DNA from: Cupriavidus necator N-1
GTDB lineage: Bacteria; Pseudomonadota; Gammaproteobacteria; Burkholderiales; Burkholderiaceae
Assembly: GCF_000219215.1 (NCBI RefSeq)
Contig: NC_015727.1
Location: 186,001-250,000, forward strand
Length of the DNA: 64,000 nt
Direction of reading: 5' to 3'
A model generated the notes under the pieces. The model did not search any database. It was not told where the DNA came from and saw nothing but the letters and a program-made list of their open reading frames with translations. Made by a program: the position numbers and the translations under genes. This document shows positions 53,920-63,047 of the stretch, piece by piece (positions within the stretch are counted from its first letter, which is position 1; each line of letters begins with the position of its first letter).

Positions 53920-54177
53920 TTAGAACTTGTGGCGCAGCCCAAGCATTACGCCGGTTTGATTGCTTCCCGGCGTAATGTTTGTATCAAATCCATTCAACCC
54001 GCGCCTCGAACCTTCCTTGTTGCGGGCATACCCAACATTCAGGAACGCGTCCGTGCGCTCCGACAGAACATGGTTGGCAGAGCCCACGAGACTCCACGGA
54101 TCATGACCAGTACGCTCGTCGTTAAAGTAGTGGTCCGCTGCAGTGAGAATCAGCGCAGGAAGATCGGGGCACAACAT
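53920..54177 (-). pseudogene. C-terminal fragment of a Gram-negative porin
   Basis: Reads NHVLSERTDAFLNVGYARNK and ITPGSNQTGVMLGLRHKF, ending in Phe as outer-membrane beta-barrel porins do. The preceding strands and signal peptide are absent. Relic of a substrate porin next to the aconitase-like gene. Confidence 0.7.
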
Positions 54178-54251
54178 ACGTTCGGGCCTAATACTTTACC
54201 GTTACGAGATGGGCGACAGACTCCAGCACTTCGAGATCGTACTGTACGTGT

Positions 54252-56228
54252 TCAGTGAGATGAAGCGGGTTGGTTCAGCTGCAGCTCTTTGAACGAAACG
54301 AGCTTGCCTGCGATGGCGCTGGCAGCCACAGTAGGAGGGCTCGCCAGCCAGACTTGGCCAGGGCCCGAACGTCCAGGGAAGTTTCGGTTGATTGAGCTCA
54401 CGGTTACCTGCTCAGGGCTCGTGGATGATCCCGGGCCGCAGTTTGCACATGCGCCGCATGAGGGCTGCAGAATGCGTGCACCTACCGCTTCAAAGGCCTT
54501 AAGGTAGCCTTTGTTCTGGCAATAGTCCCGCACGTCGGTCGTGCCGAACTGGAGATAGAGGGTCACGTGTTCGGGGATTCTCAGGCCACGTTCGGCGGCC
54601 CATTGGAATACCGCGTGATACTGGTCGAAGTCCTCGCGCTTACCTGCAGTGCAAGAGCCTCCATAGGCGATGTCGACTTTCACAGTCTCATCGAGTGTAG
54701 CGAGCGGCAAGCCGTTGCCAGGGTCGCCAGGACGTGCAACCATCGGAGACAGAACGCTGCAATCGACCTCAAGATTTGCGGCGTACTTCGCTCCTTCGTC
54801 ACTGTGCATCCAGGGCTCGAGTTGGAACTCGACGCCACGCCGTTCCAGGAGGAAGCGAACAGTCTCGGCATCTGGCGCGACGATGCCAGTGAACCCACCC
54901 AATTCGGCGCACATGTTGGTAAGCGTTGCCCGTTCGTCCACGCTCATGGCGGAAACTACCGGGCCGGCGAATTCGAAGACCTTCCCAACGCCGGCACCCG
55001 CCTTGATTGCGGGCTGGGCCAGCAGTTGGAGAACAACGTCTTTGGCGGTGACGCCTGCCTGCAGCTTGCCACCGAGATGCACGCGGATCGACTCTGGCAG
55101 CGTCATGCGCACAGCACCGGTAACGAAGGCGTTGGCCATGTCGGTGGTGCCAACGCCGAAGGCTACGCAACCCAGGGCGCCGCTGTGAGGCGTATGAGAA
55201 TCCGTGCCAACAACCACTTGACCGGGCAGGGCATACTGCTCGGCCATCATGGCGTGGGAAATGCCGGCGACGTTGTTTCCATCGTCCTTCGATAGCTCTT
55301 CATCCGTAAGGGTACGGTGAAACGTGAGCCCATAGGTCTTCACGAAGTCGCGCTGCGCGAATCGCATCTGCACGACGTTCTCGACGAGGCCATTGCGAAC
55401 GTGAGCGGGGCTTTCTGTCACGTACGAAGTGTGGTCTTCGAAGACGACAATATGGTCAGCATGTTTCAACTTCACTGGCTTGCCGAATGTCGCGTGCAGC
55501 ATATGAGCGCACATGCCGGTGTAATACTCGTGAATGAATCGCCAGTGGGCCTGAACAAAGATACCGTCGCCAGGCTTGGGGTCGGAAGACGTAACTGGCG
55601 TCGCCAGCAAGTTGCGTCGAACAATCTTTTCGAAAAGTGTTTGGGGACGCTGTGCGTCGACCTTCGCGGCCGGCGTGACGTTGGTAAGGTACTGCTGGCC
55701 AAACTTGAGCAGGCCGCCATGCTTCAAAATGGAAGCTGCCAGCGCATCTCGACCTCCCACGAGTTCATCAAGTGGAATTGCTTCCCCAGCTTCAAGGCGC
55801 GGAACCAGGCTGAAGTCCGTGGACGTGTAAAGGCCAATGTTGTCCGCGTTCTGGCGATAAATCCGTTCGAAGCTTTTCGCGATGACTAGCCGGATGCCGG
55901 CGAGTTTTTCGGCCGCCGGGCTGTGTTCACGGGAGGAGCCTTTGCCGTAGCGATTGCCGGCGACGGTGATGTAGAACTTACCTTGCCGAACGGAATCGGG
56001 CTTAAACGGCAGCGTCGCACCGACCTTATATCCAGTGTACGGATACCGTCCTAGTGCGTCGTCGTAGTGGGTGAGAATGGGCACCGGCGTAATTTCGTCG
56101 GTGGAAACATCATTTCGAAGCGGCTCACAGTCGGCGGGAGTCAGTCTCTCCCCTTGCAGTTGCTTTTCCATTGCCGCCGTCGAGTGGACCAGATACAAGA
56201 CGCGGCCATTCGGCTCGAGGACGTTCAT
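54252..56228 (-). CDS. aconitase-superfamily hydratase with swivel domain first
   Basis: 658 residues. The N-terminal 190 form a LeuD-like swivel (NDVSTDEITPVPILTHYDDA, GNRYGKGSSREHSPAAEKLA), and residues about 195-650 a LeuC-like catalytic part with the [4Fe-4S] cysteines in YGGSCTAGKREDF and PSCGACANCGPGSS and VVVGTDSHTPHSGALGCVAF. Normal aconitase A has the reverse order. It should isomerise or hydrate a tricarboxylate or related acid. GGAGATC precedes the ATG. Divergent from a LysR gene and near a Bug receptor, so it likely serves breakdown of an imported carboxylate. Confidence 0.85.
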   Translation of the reverse strand: MNVLEPNGRVLYLVHSTAAMEKQLQGERLTPADCEPLRNDVSTDEITPVPILTHYDDALGRYPYTGYKVGATLPFKPDSVRQGKFYITVAGNRYGKGSSREHSPAAEKLAGIRLVIAKSFERIYRQNADNIGLYTSTDFSLVPRLEAGEAIPLDELVGGRDALAASILKHGGLLKFGQQYLTNVTPAAKVDAQRPQTLFEKIVRRNLLATPVTSSDPKPGDGIFVQAHWRFIHEYYTGMCAHMLHATFGKPVKLKHADHIVVFEDHTSYVTESPAHVRNGLVENVVQMRFAQRDFVKTYGLTFHRTLTDEELSKDDGNNVAGISHAMMAEQYALPGQVVVGTDSHTPHSGALGCVAFGVGTTDMANAFVTGAVRMTLPESIRVHLGGKLQAGVTAKDVVLQLLAQPAIKAGAGVGKVFEFAGPVVSAMSVDERATLTNMCAELGGFTGIVAPDAETVRFLLERRGVEFQLEPWMHSDEGAKYAANLEVDCSVLSPMVARPGDPGNGLPLATLDETVKVDIAYGGSCTAGKREDFDQYHAVFQWAAERGLRIPEHVTLYLQFGTTDVRDYCQNKGYLKAFEAVGARILQPSCGACANCGPGSSTSPEQVTVSSINRNFPGRSGPGQVWLASPPTVAASAIAGKLVSFKELQLNQPASSH

Positions 56229-56299
56229 GGGGATCTCCTGTGGGATTTCATTGGACTTTAAGTCGGTCTGTTCCCTAAGACCAAGCGCTGATGTAGCAT

Positions 56300-56328
56300 T
56301 CCCGGTATCGCGGCAGAAGATATCGGGA
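56300..56328. promoter_or_regulatory. inverted repeat between the aconitase-like and LysR genes
   Basis: TCCCGGTATC (56300-56309) and GATATCGGGA (56319-56328) are reverse complements except at one position pair, separated by nine bases. The region is a divergent promoter, so this is a candidate LysR site. Confidence 0.5.
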
Positions 56329-56378
56329 AAACCCTAGCCGTGCACGGCTGTCCGACACTGCACTTGCGCTCACAAACA

Positions 56379-57269
56379 ATGCACCGCATAGACCCTGTCA
56401 GTATTCAACTTTTCCTTTCCGTCGCGCGAGAAGGTTCCATCAAGCGTGCGGCGGAGCTCGAGCACATCGCCCAGTCGGCCCTGAGCCGACGAATTGCGGA
56501 ACTGGAGCGCAACTTGGGGGTCGGGCTGTTTATCCGTTCCACCACCGGCGTGGCGCTTACAGACGCAGGGGAGCGTGCGCTGGAGTTGGGTAGGAAGCTC
56601 AATGCGGACATCGTTGCCTTCACTCGTGAGGTGCAGGACCTTGGGGACAAGGTCGCAGGCGTCGTAAGACTGTCTGCAAGTCCTTCGGCTATTATCGGTT
56701 TTCTTCCTGAGCGCTTGCATGGGTTCAAGCAGGCGCATCCGCTCGTCGAAATTGCGCTGTTTGAACGATCGACGTCCGAGTCGATTCGCGCCTGTTTGGA
56801 CGATGTCGTAGATGTGGGCATTGGCGTCGCAGCTAACGCTCCGCCTGGTTTAGAGTCGTGGCCTTTCGCCATTGATCCGCTCAACGTTGTAGTGCCGGTG
56901 AATCACTCGCTGGCAAAACGCAAGCGACTTCGGTATGCGGAGATTCTCGACCATCCTTTGGTAGTCGTGCAGCCTGGAGGTGCATTGGCGCAGGAACTCC
57001 GTGAACAGGCAACAAATCTTCGGGTGCCGTTTAACCAAAGCGTTGCTGTTTCCAGCTTTGAAGCCGGCTGTCGAATGGTGGAGGCCGGATTGGGCATAGC
57101 CGTGCTGCCAAATAGCGCCAGTGCGGCATATGCCGGCTCGGACAGATTCGTCAGAATACCGCTGCAAGAAACGTGGAGTAACCGCCGCTTACTTATCTAC
57201 GCCCCCTATAAGAATCCGCGGCTCCGCGCGGTGTCAGCGTTGGTTGAGGCGCTGAAACAGCAAGGGTAA
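56379..57269 (+). CDS. LysR-family regulator
   Basis: 296 residues from ATG at 56379, where the family start MHRIDPVSIQLFLSVAREGS occurs. Helix-turn-helix IKRAAELEHIAQSALSRRIA, effector domain from KVAGVVRLSASPSAIIGFLP. Divergent from the aconitase-like gene and followed 128 bases later by a Bug receptor gene on its own strand; both are probable targets. CTACCGCA-TTA/CTA direct repeats occur before the receptor gene (57300-57340). Confidence 0.9.
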   Translation: MHRIDPVSIQLFLSVAREGSIKRAAELEHIAQSALSRRIAELERNLGVGLFIRSTTGVALTDAGERALELGRKLNADIVAFTREVQDLGDKVAGVVRLSASPSAIIGFLPERLHGFKQAHPLVEIALFERSTSESIRACLDDVVDVGIGVAANAPPGLESWPFAIDPLNVVVPVNHSLAKRKRLRYAEILDHPLVVVQPGGALAQELREQATNLRVPFNQSVAVSSFEAGCRMVEAGLGIAVLPNSASAAYAGSDRFVRIPLQETWSNRRLLIYAPYKNPRLRAVSALVEALKQQG

Positions 57270-57397
57270 CAGTGGATATGCTCGGGTGCGATAGCGGGTC
57301 TACCGCATTAGCACTCTGCTACGGCAGACTACCGCACTAAACTCCGTCCAATAGGTCATCGCGGACACGCGGTGCCACACAGTAGACGGAGACATAA

Positions 57398-58378
57398 ATG
57401 CCCATCTCGCTTCTGAAGCAAGTGCGCAATGCATTTGTTGTGGTGACATCGTGTGCGCTCGTTACAGGGATCTTTTCTCCTGTAACTGCGCAAACACCCA
57501 TCCGCTTGATTGTTCCTACACAGGCTGGTTCACAAGCAGATGCTGTTGCCCGCGCTATGAGCCAGTCACTGTCCAAGAATTTGGGTCACTCCGTTGTGAT
57601 CGAGAATTTGCCTGGAGCTGGAGGCGTGCCGGGGACGCAGCAACTTGTTCGTGCGCCGAAAGACGGCTCGACGCTAGGATTGATCTCCTCGAACCACGTC
57701 ATCAATCCGTTCATATACAAGAACGTGCCGTATGACGCGTTGAAGGACATAACTCCTATCACCGTCATCGGCACGTTGCCGCTGGTCCTTGTTGTGAATC
57801 CGTCGGTACGCGCGAACAACACAAAGGAACTCATTGCAGTGCTGAAGTCCAACCCGGGCGAATACAACTATGGCTCGTCGGGTAACGGGACGGTTCTGCA
57901 CCTTGCTGGGCAACTGTTCGCGAGCGAGGCAAAGGTCAATGTCAGCCACGTCCCGTACAAGGGGGCGGGCAACTATACGACTGATTTGGTCGGTGGTCAG
58001 GTTCAGTTCGGCTTCTTGACTCTTCAGACCGTCCTGCCTCTAGTTAAGAGCGGCAAGCTGAAGGCCATTGCAGTGTCGACGGCGCGGCGCGTGCCTGGCT
58101 TGCCCGACGTGCCGACGCTCGCAGAATCTGGACTGCCTCAGTACAACTTTGACGCCTGGCTTGCGATTGTGGGCCCGGCCGGCATGCAACCCCAAAACGT
58201 TACACAGTTGCAGTCGAAGATTAAGACGACTCTGCAAGAAAAGGACGTCCAGGAACAACTTGCGCAGCAGGGCGTGATCATCTCGACGTCGAGCGCTGAG
58301 GGTGCTCCCTCGTTCTTCAAGGCGGAATTGGATAAGCACGCCAAAATCGTGAAGCAGGCAGGTGCGACCCTTAACTGA
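57398..58378 (+). CDS. Bug-type periplasmic receptor
   Basis: 326 residues; GGAGA precedes the ATG. Signal peptide ending SPVTAQ. Blocks: IRLIVPTQAGSQADAVARAM, VVIENLPGAGGVPGTQQLVR, YNYGSSGNGTVLHLAGQLFA, VSHVPYKGAGNYTTDLVGGQ, FDAWLAIVGPAGMQPQNVTQ. Binds a carboxylate in the periplasm. Paired by position with the LysR regulator and the aconitase-like enzyme. TctA/TctB are absent here too. Confidence 0.93.
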   Translation: MPISLLKQVRNAFVVVTSCALVTGIFSPVTAQTPIRLIVPTQAGSQADAVARAMSQSLSKNLGHSVVIENLPGAGGVPGTQQLVRAPKDGSTLGLISSNHVINPFIYKNVPYDALKDITPITVIGTLPLVLVVNPSVRANNTKELIAVLKSNPGEYNYGSSGNGTVLHLAGQLFASEAKVNVSHVPYKGAGNYTTDLVGGQVQFGFLTLQTVLPLVKSGKLKAIAVSTARRVPGLPDVPTLAESGLPQYNFDAWLAIVGPAGMQPQNVTQLQSKIKTTLQEKDVQEQLAQQGVIISTSSAEGAPSFFKAELDKHAKIVKQAGATLN

Positions 58379-58616
58379 TTGACTATTCATTGGCGGGCGA
58401 CGTCCGGATGTTGCTGAGTTCACACATGATTCCCTCCACCAGCGACTTGGCGAATAACAACCTGAGTCTTGTGCAGGGATTTTGCTCGCCGTTCATGAGC
58501 TATGGCGGACGTCGAGCCTGAGGCCGAATTGCGCGAGGCGATCAAGACCTGGTGCCGCGAGGACAGCGATGTACTGACGCAGAGCATCCACATCCAACTC
58601 GATCCACGGATTCATC

Positions 58617-58659
58617 GGTTTCAGTATAAAACGGCAATATGCAATTTCATACTGAAACC
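58617..58659. repeat. perfect 11-bp inverted repeat beside a broken integrase
   Basis: GGTTTCAGTAT (58617-58627) and ATACTGAAACC (58649-58659) surround 21 bases. It lies about 90 bases from the integrase 3' end in AT-rich DNA, and could be a recombination site, an element end or a terminator (no U-tract seen). Confidence 0.6.
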
Positions 58660-58744
58660 CATTAAAGGTGCCCATGCGCCGGCGCGAACCTCTTGCACGC
58701 CCGACACGCACGCGGGGAAGTTGGGGAATCAGCGGCCTTCCTTC

Positions 58745-59739
58745 TTATGAGCGGCCCCAACCGATGCGGTGCCGCGCCTGCGTGGCCTCGTGCCGGGCAT
58801 CCTCCTCGCTGTGCAGGTAGCCGCTGGTCGTTGAGATCGACGCCCAAAATTGTCCCTGACATAGCGCAGGTCGACCTGATTGTCGGTCATGTGCGAGCCG
58901 GCGGTGTGGCGCAGCCAGTGAGCCGAGGCGCTCGCCAGGACATCGGCCTGCGCCGCCTACTCGGGCCCACGCGCCCGCAGCCGCGCGGCCGCCAGGCCGA
59001 ACACCTCCTTCAGGATCAAGTGCAGCGCGCCGCGTGACAGGCCTTTTTCGTCGTGCTGCCGGTCCTTGCGGCCAATCACCGGCAGCAGCAGCGGGCGCGT
59101 CTCGCCGGGTCGCGGGGTGGGCGCCAGCCCGTGGGCGCGGCGATAGCGTGCCAGTTCGGCGACCAGTTCGTCGGTGGCCGGCACCAGCCCGGTCTTGTCG
59201 CCCTTGCCGGTCACCTCCAGCCACCAGCGCTCGACGCCCTGGGCATCACGCCGGCAAAAGAACGCCCCCATCGCCGTGCCGGTGACTTCCGCCGCGCGCA
59301 ATCCGCCCAGATAGAGCACGCTCAACAGCCAGCGGCAGCGCGCCGCATGCAGCCGCTCGCGCGCGGTGGCGGTGTCGGTCATACGCGGCATCGCTGCGAC
59401 GGCGTCTTTGACGGGGTCCCACAACTCATGATTCAGGTAGCGCGTGATGCGTGGCTGCGTCGGCGCGCGCCGCCGGCGCGCCAGCGCGAGCGGATTGCCG
59501 GCCAGGTAGCCGGCTTCGGTAAGCCAGGCGAACAGGGCGTTCAGGATCACCAGCGCGTGGCGCACGCTGGCCGGCGACAGGGGCCCGGCAAACGGCCGCC
59601 AGTCGAAGTGGCCGCGCGCAAGCTTCTTGCTGCTGGCGAGCACCCAGCGCGCCGCGGGCTGCGGGTCGACGAGGAAGCGTTCATAAATGAGCAGATCTTC
59701 GTGCGTCAACGACGACAACGGCTTGCCCAGTTGCAGCAC
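58745..59739 (-). pseudogene. tyrosine recombinase (site-specific integrase), broken
   Basis: The N-terminal and core parts are open from 59739 (HEDLLIYERFLVDPQPAARW, LYLGGLRAAEVTG with catalytic Arg, LEVTGKGDKTGLVPATDELV with Lys). A TAG at about 58957 interrupts after RLRARGPE; beyond it the same frame continues VLASASAHWLRHTAGSHMTD with HxxR, and a second frame carries ISTTSGYLHSEEDARHEATQ with the nucleophile Tyr. So a stop and a frameshift have inactivated it. The region before 59739 continues the family, so the true start is upstream or lost. Confidence 0.8.
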
Positions 59740-60059
59740 GGCACACAGCAGTAGCTGTTGCAGATCGCCAATTCGGCTAACGGTGGCCGCTATATTCGCT
59801 AACGATCACATGATCTAACCTACTTATTCGTAAGTGATTTATATTCCATTGTGACTTCTACCACTGTTATTCCCAGGCAACGAATTTTTGGACATCGCGT
59901 TCACTAAGTCCGCCAACGTGGGTCGCTTGTCCAGTAATTCGCCTAATGTAGGTAAGACACTTACCCCTGAGCTTGCGATGAGGGTTGCAACGAAGCGCAA
60001 ACTGGCAATTGCGAGGGTCTTACGTCCGCTTGGGATGGCTGCTCTTACGCGTAAGCAAG

Positions 60060-60418
60060 CGGAGAGCGATTGGCAGAAGGCCGGCGTTTGGAGCGATTGC
60101 ACGAGCTACTGCTGGCGAAGTTACGCGAGGTCGGCGAGCTCGATTTCTCCCGAGCAGCCGTCGATTCATCGTCGGTGCGAGCCGTTGGGGCGGGCGAAAA
60201 ACTGGTCCGAACCCCACGGATCGCTCGCGACCAGGTTCCAAGCATCACATCCTCGTCGATGCAATGCGTCCCCATCACGTACTCATGCGTGGCTTCAACT
60301 TTCGTTGTCTTCGCATTCGCTTCGAACGTCGAGCCGACATTCACGAAGCGTTCCTCAAACTCGGCTGCTCTCTCGTCTGCTGGAACATCTTCAGGCGCGC
60401 TGAGCCGTCTTTTTGAAA
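60060..60418 (+). pseudogene. IS5-family transposase remnants with internal deletion
   Basis: Pieces in several frames: RLERLHELLLAKLREVGELD and FSRAAVDSSSVRAVGAGEK (orfA), GPNPTDRSRPGSKHHILVDA, then directly FERRADIHEAFLKLGCSLVC with a final stop (orfB end). About 100 codons between the last two are missing. Inactive. Confidence 0.65.
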
Positions 60419-61059
60419 CAGTCTCTAAGTCGATAGGTTGCCGTCCAGGGTGGCGGTGATATGGTGTAGCCAGGCGGGCAGCGCTGTTCCTGGGTGTACA
60501 GCGTGCTTGGCTCTTGAGGGTTGACCGGGAAAAAGAAAAAAGTCCGCCACATCTCCGCTAGCCGCCTGATTGGATTAGAAGATCGGTCGTTGCATCTATC
60601 GGCTGTGCGGCTGCAGATCCAGCAGGTAGCCCACCGAGCGGTTTATGTGCCCGTTTTGCCAACGGCGCTTCCAGTAGACGTGCGGTCCGACGATCCGACT
60701 GCGTTTTGGCTACTTCATCGTGTCAGCTGGAATCGGTCACCTACCGATGGAGTAGTGGCAAGCGCGTTTCGATTTCTACTGGCGTCCCTGCAATCCTCTA
60801 GTAGCCCCCAGCAATCGTCAGCGGCGATTGCTTACCAAGGCAGAACGGAAGCCTACCGCCTTGCTGCGGCCCACGGTGCAGCAGCGCCGACAATCGAACA
60901 CCGGCTCGCTAGAATTGGCTTCGTGGGACGAGGTTCGCGATTATCCTGCATCGACCGCTACGCCTCATTTTCCCCACCTTGTTTTCGTCCCCCTCGGATA
61001 GCAATTCCGCCATGTCGTCAGTTGGCCGCCAGCACGGGCCAGCGGCCCTGAAGCACCGG
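60419..61059. other. gene-free stretch
   Basis: A 176-codon plus-strand frame is open (60521-61051) but has no recognisable motif, a composition unlike its neighbours and no good start site. Nothing else seen. Confidence 0.4.
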
Positions 61060-62655
61060 CTATTCTGCAGATACGCAGGTGAAGCTGGTCTCTGCATTGG
61101 GATCACCAGTTCCGTTGTACTTGGGATACTGGGGATACTTGCAAAGAGGGCGTTGCATGCCCGTTCCAGGCTCTACGCTCCGGGTAGCCACGATCTTTCG
61201 GCTCGACGGCTTTGCGCCTTTTTCTATCCACTCAAACATTGGGCTTACGAGATCAACCATGTCCGGCCCATTCCCACCATTTGGTGTGGCAGCACAATGA
61301 TCGTTGCCGGGAAGAACAAAGTATTCGACAAACCGGTCCGCAGCAGGCTGTCCTCCTGCCGAAGCAACGACCTTATTGTAGTACTCCGTCGTGTTATTCA
61401 ATGTGATCAGCCAATCCGTAGTTCCATGAAACAGAATCAGCTTGCCACCGCGGGCGCTGAACTTACTGAGATCCGGATTCACTGCATCGATGAGGTTAGC
61501 TAGATAGTCAAGCCGAGTTGTGTACTGTTGCGGGTCCACATTAAGCGGGTCGACCGACGGATCCTGAGCAACAAAGTACCTCATGTAGTCGCTCCCCAGG
61601 ATCTGGTAGGTCGTCCCCCCCAAAGCCTGCCATGAAGAGTCATCTGCCGTTTCGCCGCCAACATGCGGGAATGCGGCCCAGGTGTAGCGCCCACCTGCGA
61701 CGCTTGTTGGCTCATATAGGGCTTTCGCCGATTCCAACTGCGCGTCCGTCAGACAGGAATCCGATTCCGCACCGGTGCACCGCAGGGCCGTTAGGTCGAC
61801 GTTGCATGATGCGGGCCTGCTGATGATGTTGTCCTTCAGGCCATCCAGCTCGTCGCACTGAGCCTGCGAGAACTTGGCGATTGTTCGCACCTTGCCGACG
61901 CTGAGACCAGCCCCAGGCTTGGCCATTTGCTTGAGGATCTTTTGATACCAGAGGAACTGGCCTGTGTATGCGTTCGCAGGGGCTCTCGCGATGATGCCAT
62001 CGAAAAGGTCGGGATGGCGTTGCGCTTGAATTAGGGCTTGTCGACCACCACCGGAGCATCCCTCATAAACGAATTTGGAGTTGCTGATGGAATCACCATA
62101 GCGCTTGCGTAGAATTGCCTTGGCGGATGCGAGCACCTTCGGTACAGCGCCATCCGCATAGTCTTGCAACAGTTGAGGGTCAAGCGCGAATGAACCCTGC
62201 GGATGTTTCTCCCCATCGTGCCCATGATTTGTTGCGATGGTGGCGTAGCCGCTTTCCGCAACGCCCGGGCTATACGCGCTCTGATATATGGCACCGTCGA
62301 AACCGCCTCCGCCCATGAAGAGAACACGATGGTTCCAGGTCGTTGGCATTCTCACTTCGAATGCGAGTTCCTTAGGCATCTCACCGCGAATTACGCAGGA
62401 CTCTGGCACATTACCCCTGGCGGGCGCGAGCGTTGCCCGTGTAATCCTGGCCCCTTCAAACTCCTGATTCAATAGCTCGTTGCAAGCTGCCTCAGCCGTC
62501 TTCGGCGGTGAGTCACCACCACCACAGGAAGCGAGCAACACAGCAGTTGCAGTCAGGATCAGGGTTGAACGAGTGAGCGTCCTTGGGTTTATGGCCTGCC
62601 GGCTCTTTTGTGATCGATCTAGAAGGCCAGCGAACGTGTTACGAGCGAAGGTCAT
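61060..62655 (-). CDS. tannase/feruloyl-esterase family lipoprotein
   Basis: 531 residues; AGGAGACATC precedes ATG at 62655. Lipobox TATAVLLASCGGG with Cys at 44, so probably attached to the outer or inner membrane after export. Alpha/beta-hydrolase fold of the tannase family: nucleophile in VYEGCSGGGRQALIQAQRHP, Asp in LILFHGTTDWLITLNN, His in LPGNDHCAATPNGG, plus paired cysteines for the lid disulfide. Releases aromatic acids such as gallate or ferulate from esters. Stands alone. Confidence 0.9.
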   Translation of the reverse strand: MTFARNTFAGLLDRSQKSRQAINPRTLTRSTLILTATAVLLASCGGGDSPPKTAEAACNELLNQEFEGARITRATLAPARGNVPESCVIRGEMPKELAFEVRMPTTWNHRVLFMGGGGFDGAIYQSAYSPGVAESGYATIATNHGHDGEKHPQGSFALDPQLLQDYADGAVPKVLASAKAILRKRYGDSISNSKFVYEGCSGGGRQALIQAQRHPDLFDGIIARAPANAYTGQFLWYQKILKQMAKPGAGLSVGKVRTIAKFSQAQCDELDGLKDNIISRPASCNVDLTALRCTGAESDSCLTDAQLESAKALYEPTSVAGGRYTWAAFPHVGGETADDSSWQALGGTTYQILGSDYMRYFVAQDPSVDPLNVDPQQYTTRLDYLANLIDAVNPDLSKFSARGGKLILFHGTTDWLITLNNTTEYYNKVVASAGGQPAADRFVEYFVLPGNDHCAATPNGGNGPDMVDLVSPMFEWIEKGAKPSSRKIVATRSVEPGTGMQRPLCKYPQYPKYNGTGDPNAETSFTCVSAE

Positions 62656-63047
62656 GATGTCTCCTTGAACATGGTTTTTTTGGTGCAGCCGGGCTGATCA
62701 GAACCGGAACGGCCCTTTGTGGACATCGTCGCTCCTCCTGCATACCAGCCTTGGTCCGGCTGACTGTCGCCATAGACTGCCGAATCTAGCGGCTCACTAC
62801 ACCCCAGAATGTCTCGCACGTGACATTGCCGAACGCTAACGTCCCGGCTCGCGCCCCTGGAATGTCAGCTACTGCTAACACCTGTTCGGCCCACGGGTTC
62901 TGACCGCGGTCGCGATGGTGCAAACCGGCGAAAGCGGCTTGCCCTGATCCGGTGGCATAATTGGCTCACCGTTATCGATGTGTTCGCACTTTCCTGGCGC
63001 GAGCAGAGCGACGAGTAGCCAATCCTCGGGTTTTCGCTTGTGGGGGC
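62656..63047. other. gene-free stretch
   Basis: No coding frame of note. Lies between two genes that both read leftwards, so it should hold the tannase promoter and the end of the acyl-CoA synthetase transcript. Confidence 0.4.

Noticed and set aside
59888..60060. Plus-strand frame ELAMRVATKRKLAIARVLRP as a recombinase start
   Set aside because: Looks partly protein-like but no family match, and it runs into an IS5 relic in the same region.
60521..61051. 176-codon plus-strand frame
   Set aside because: No motif, no ribosome-binding site and unlike neighbouring codon use.
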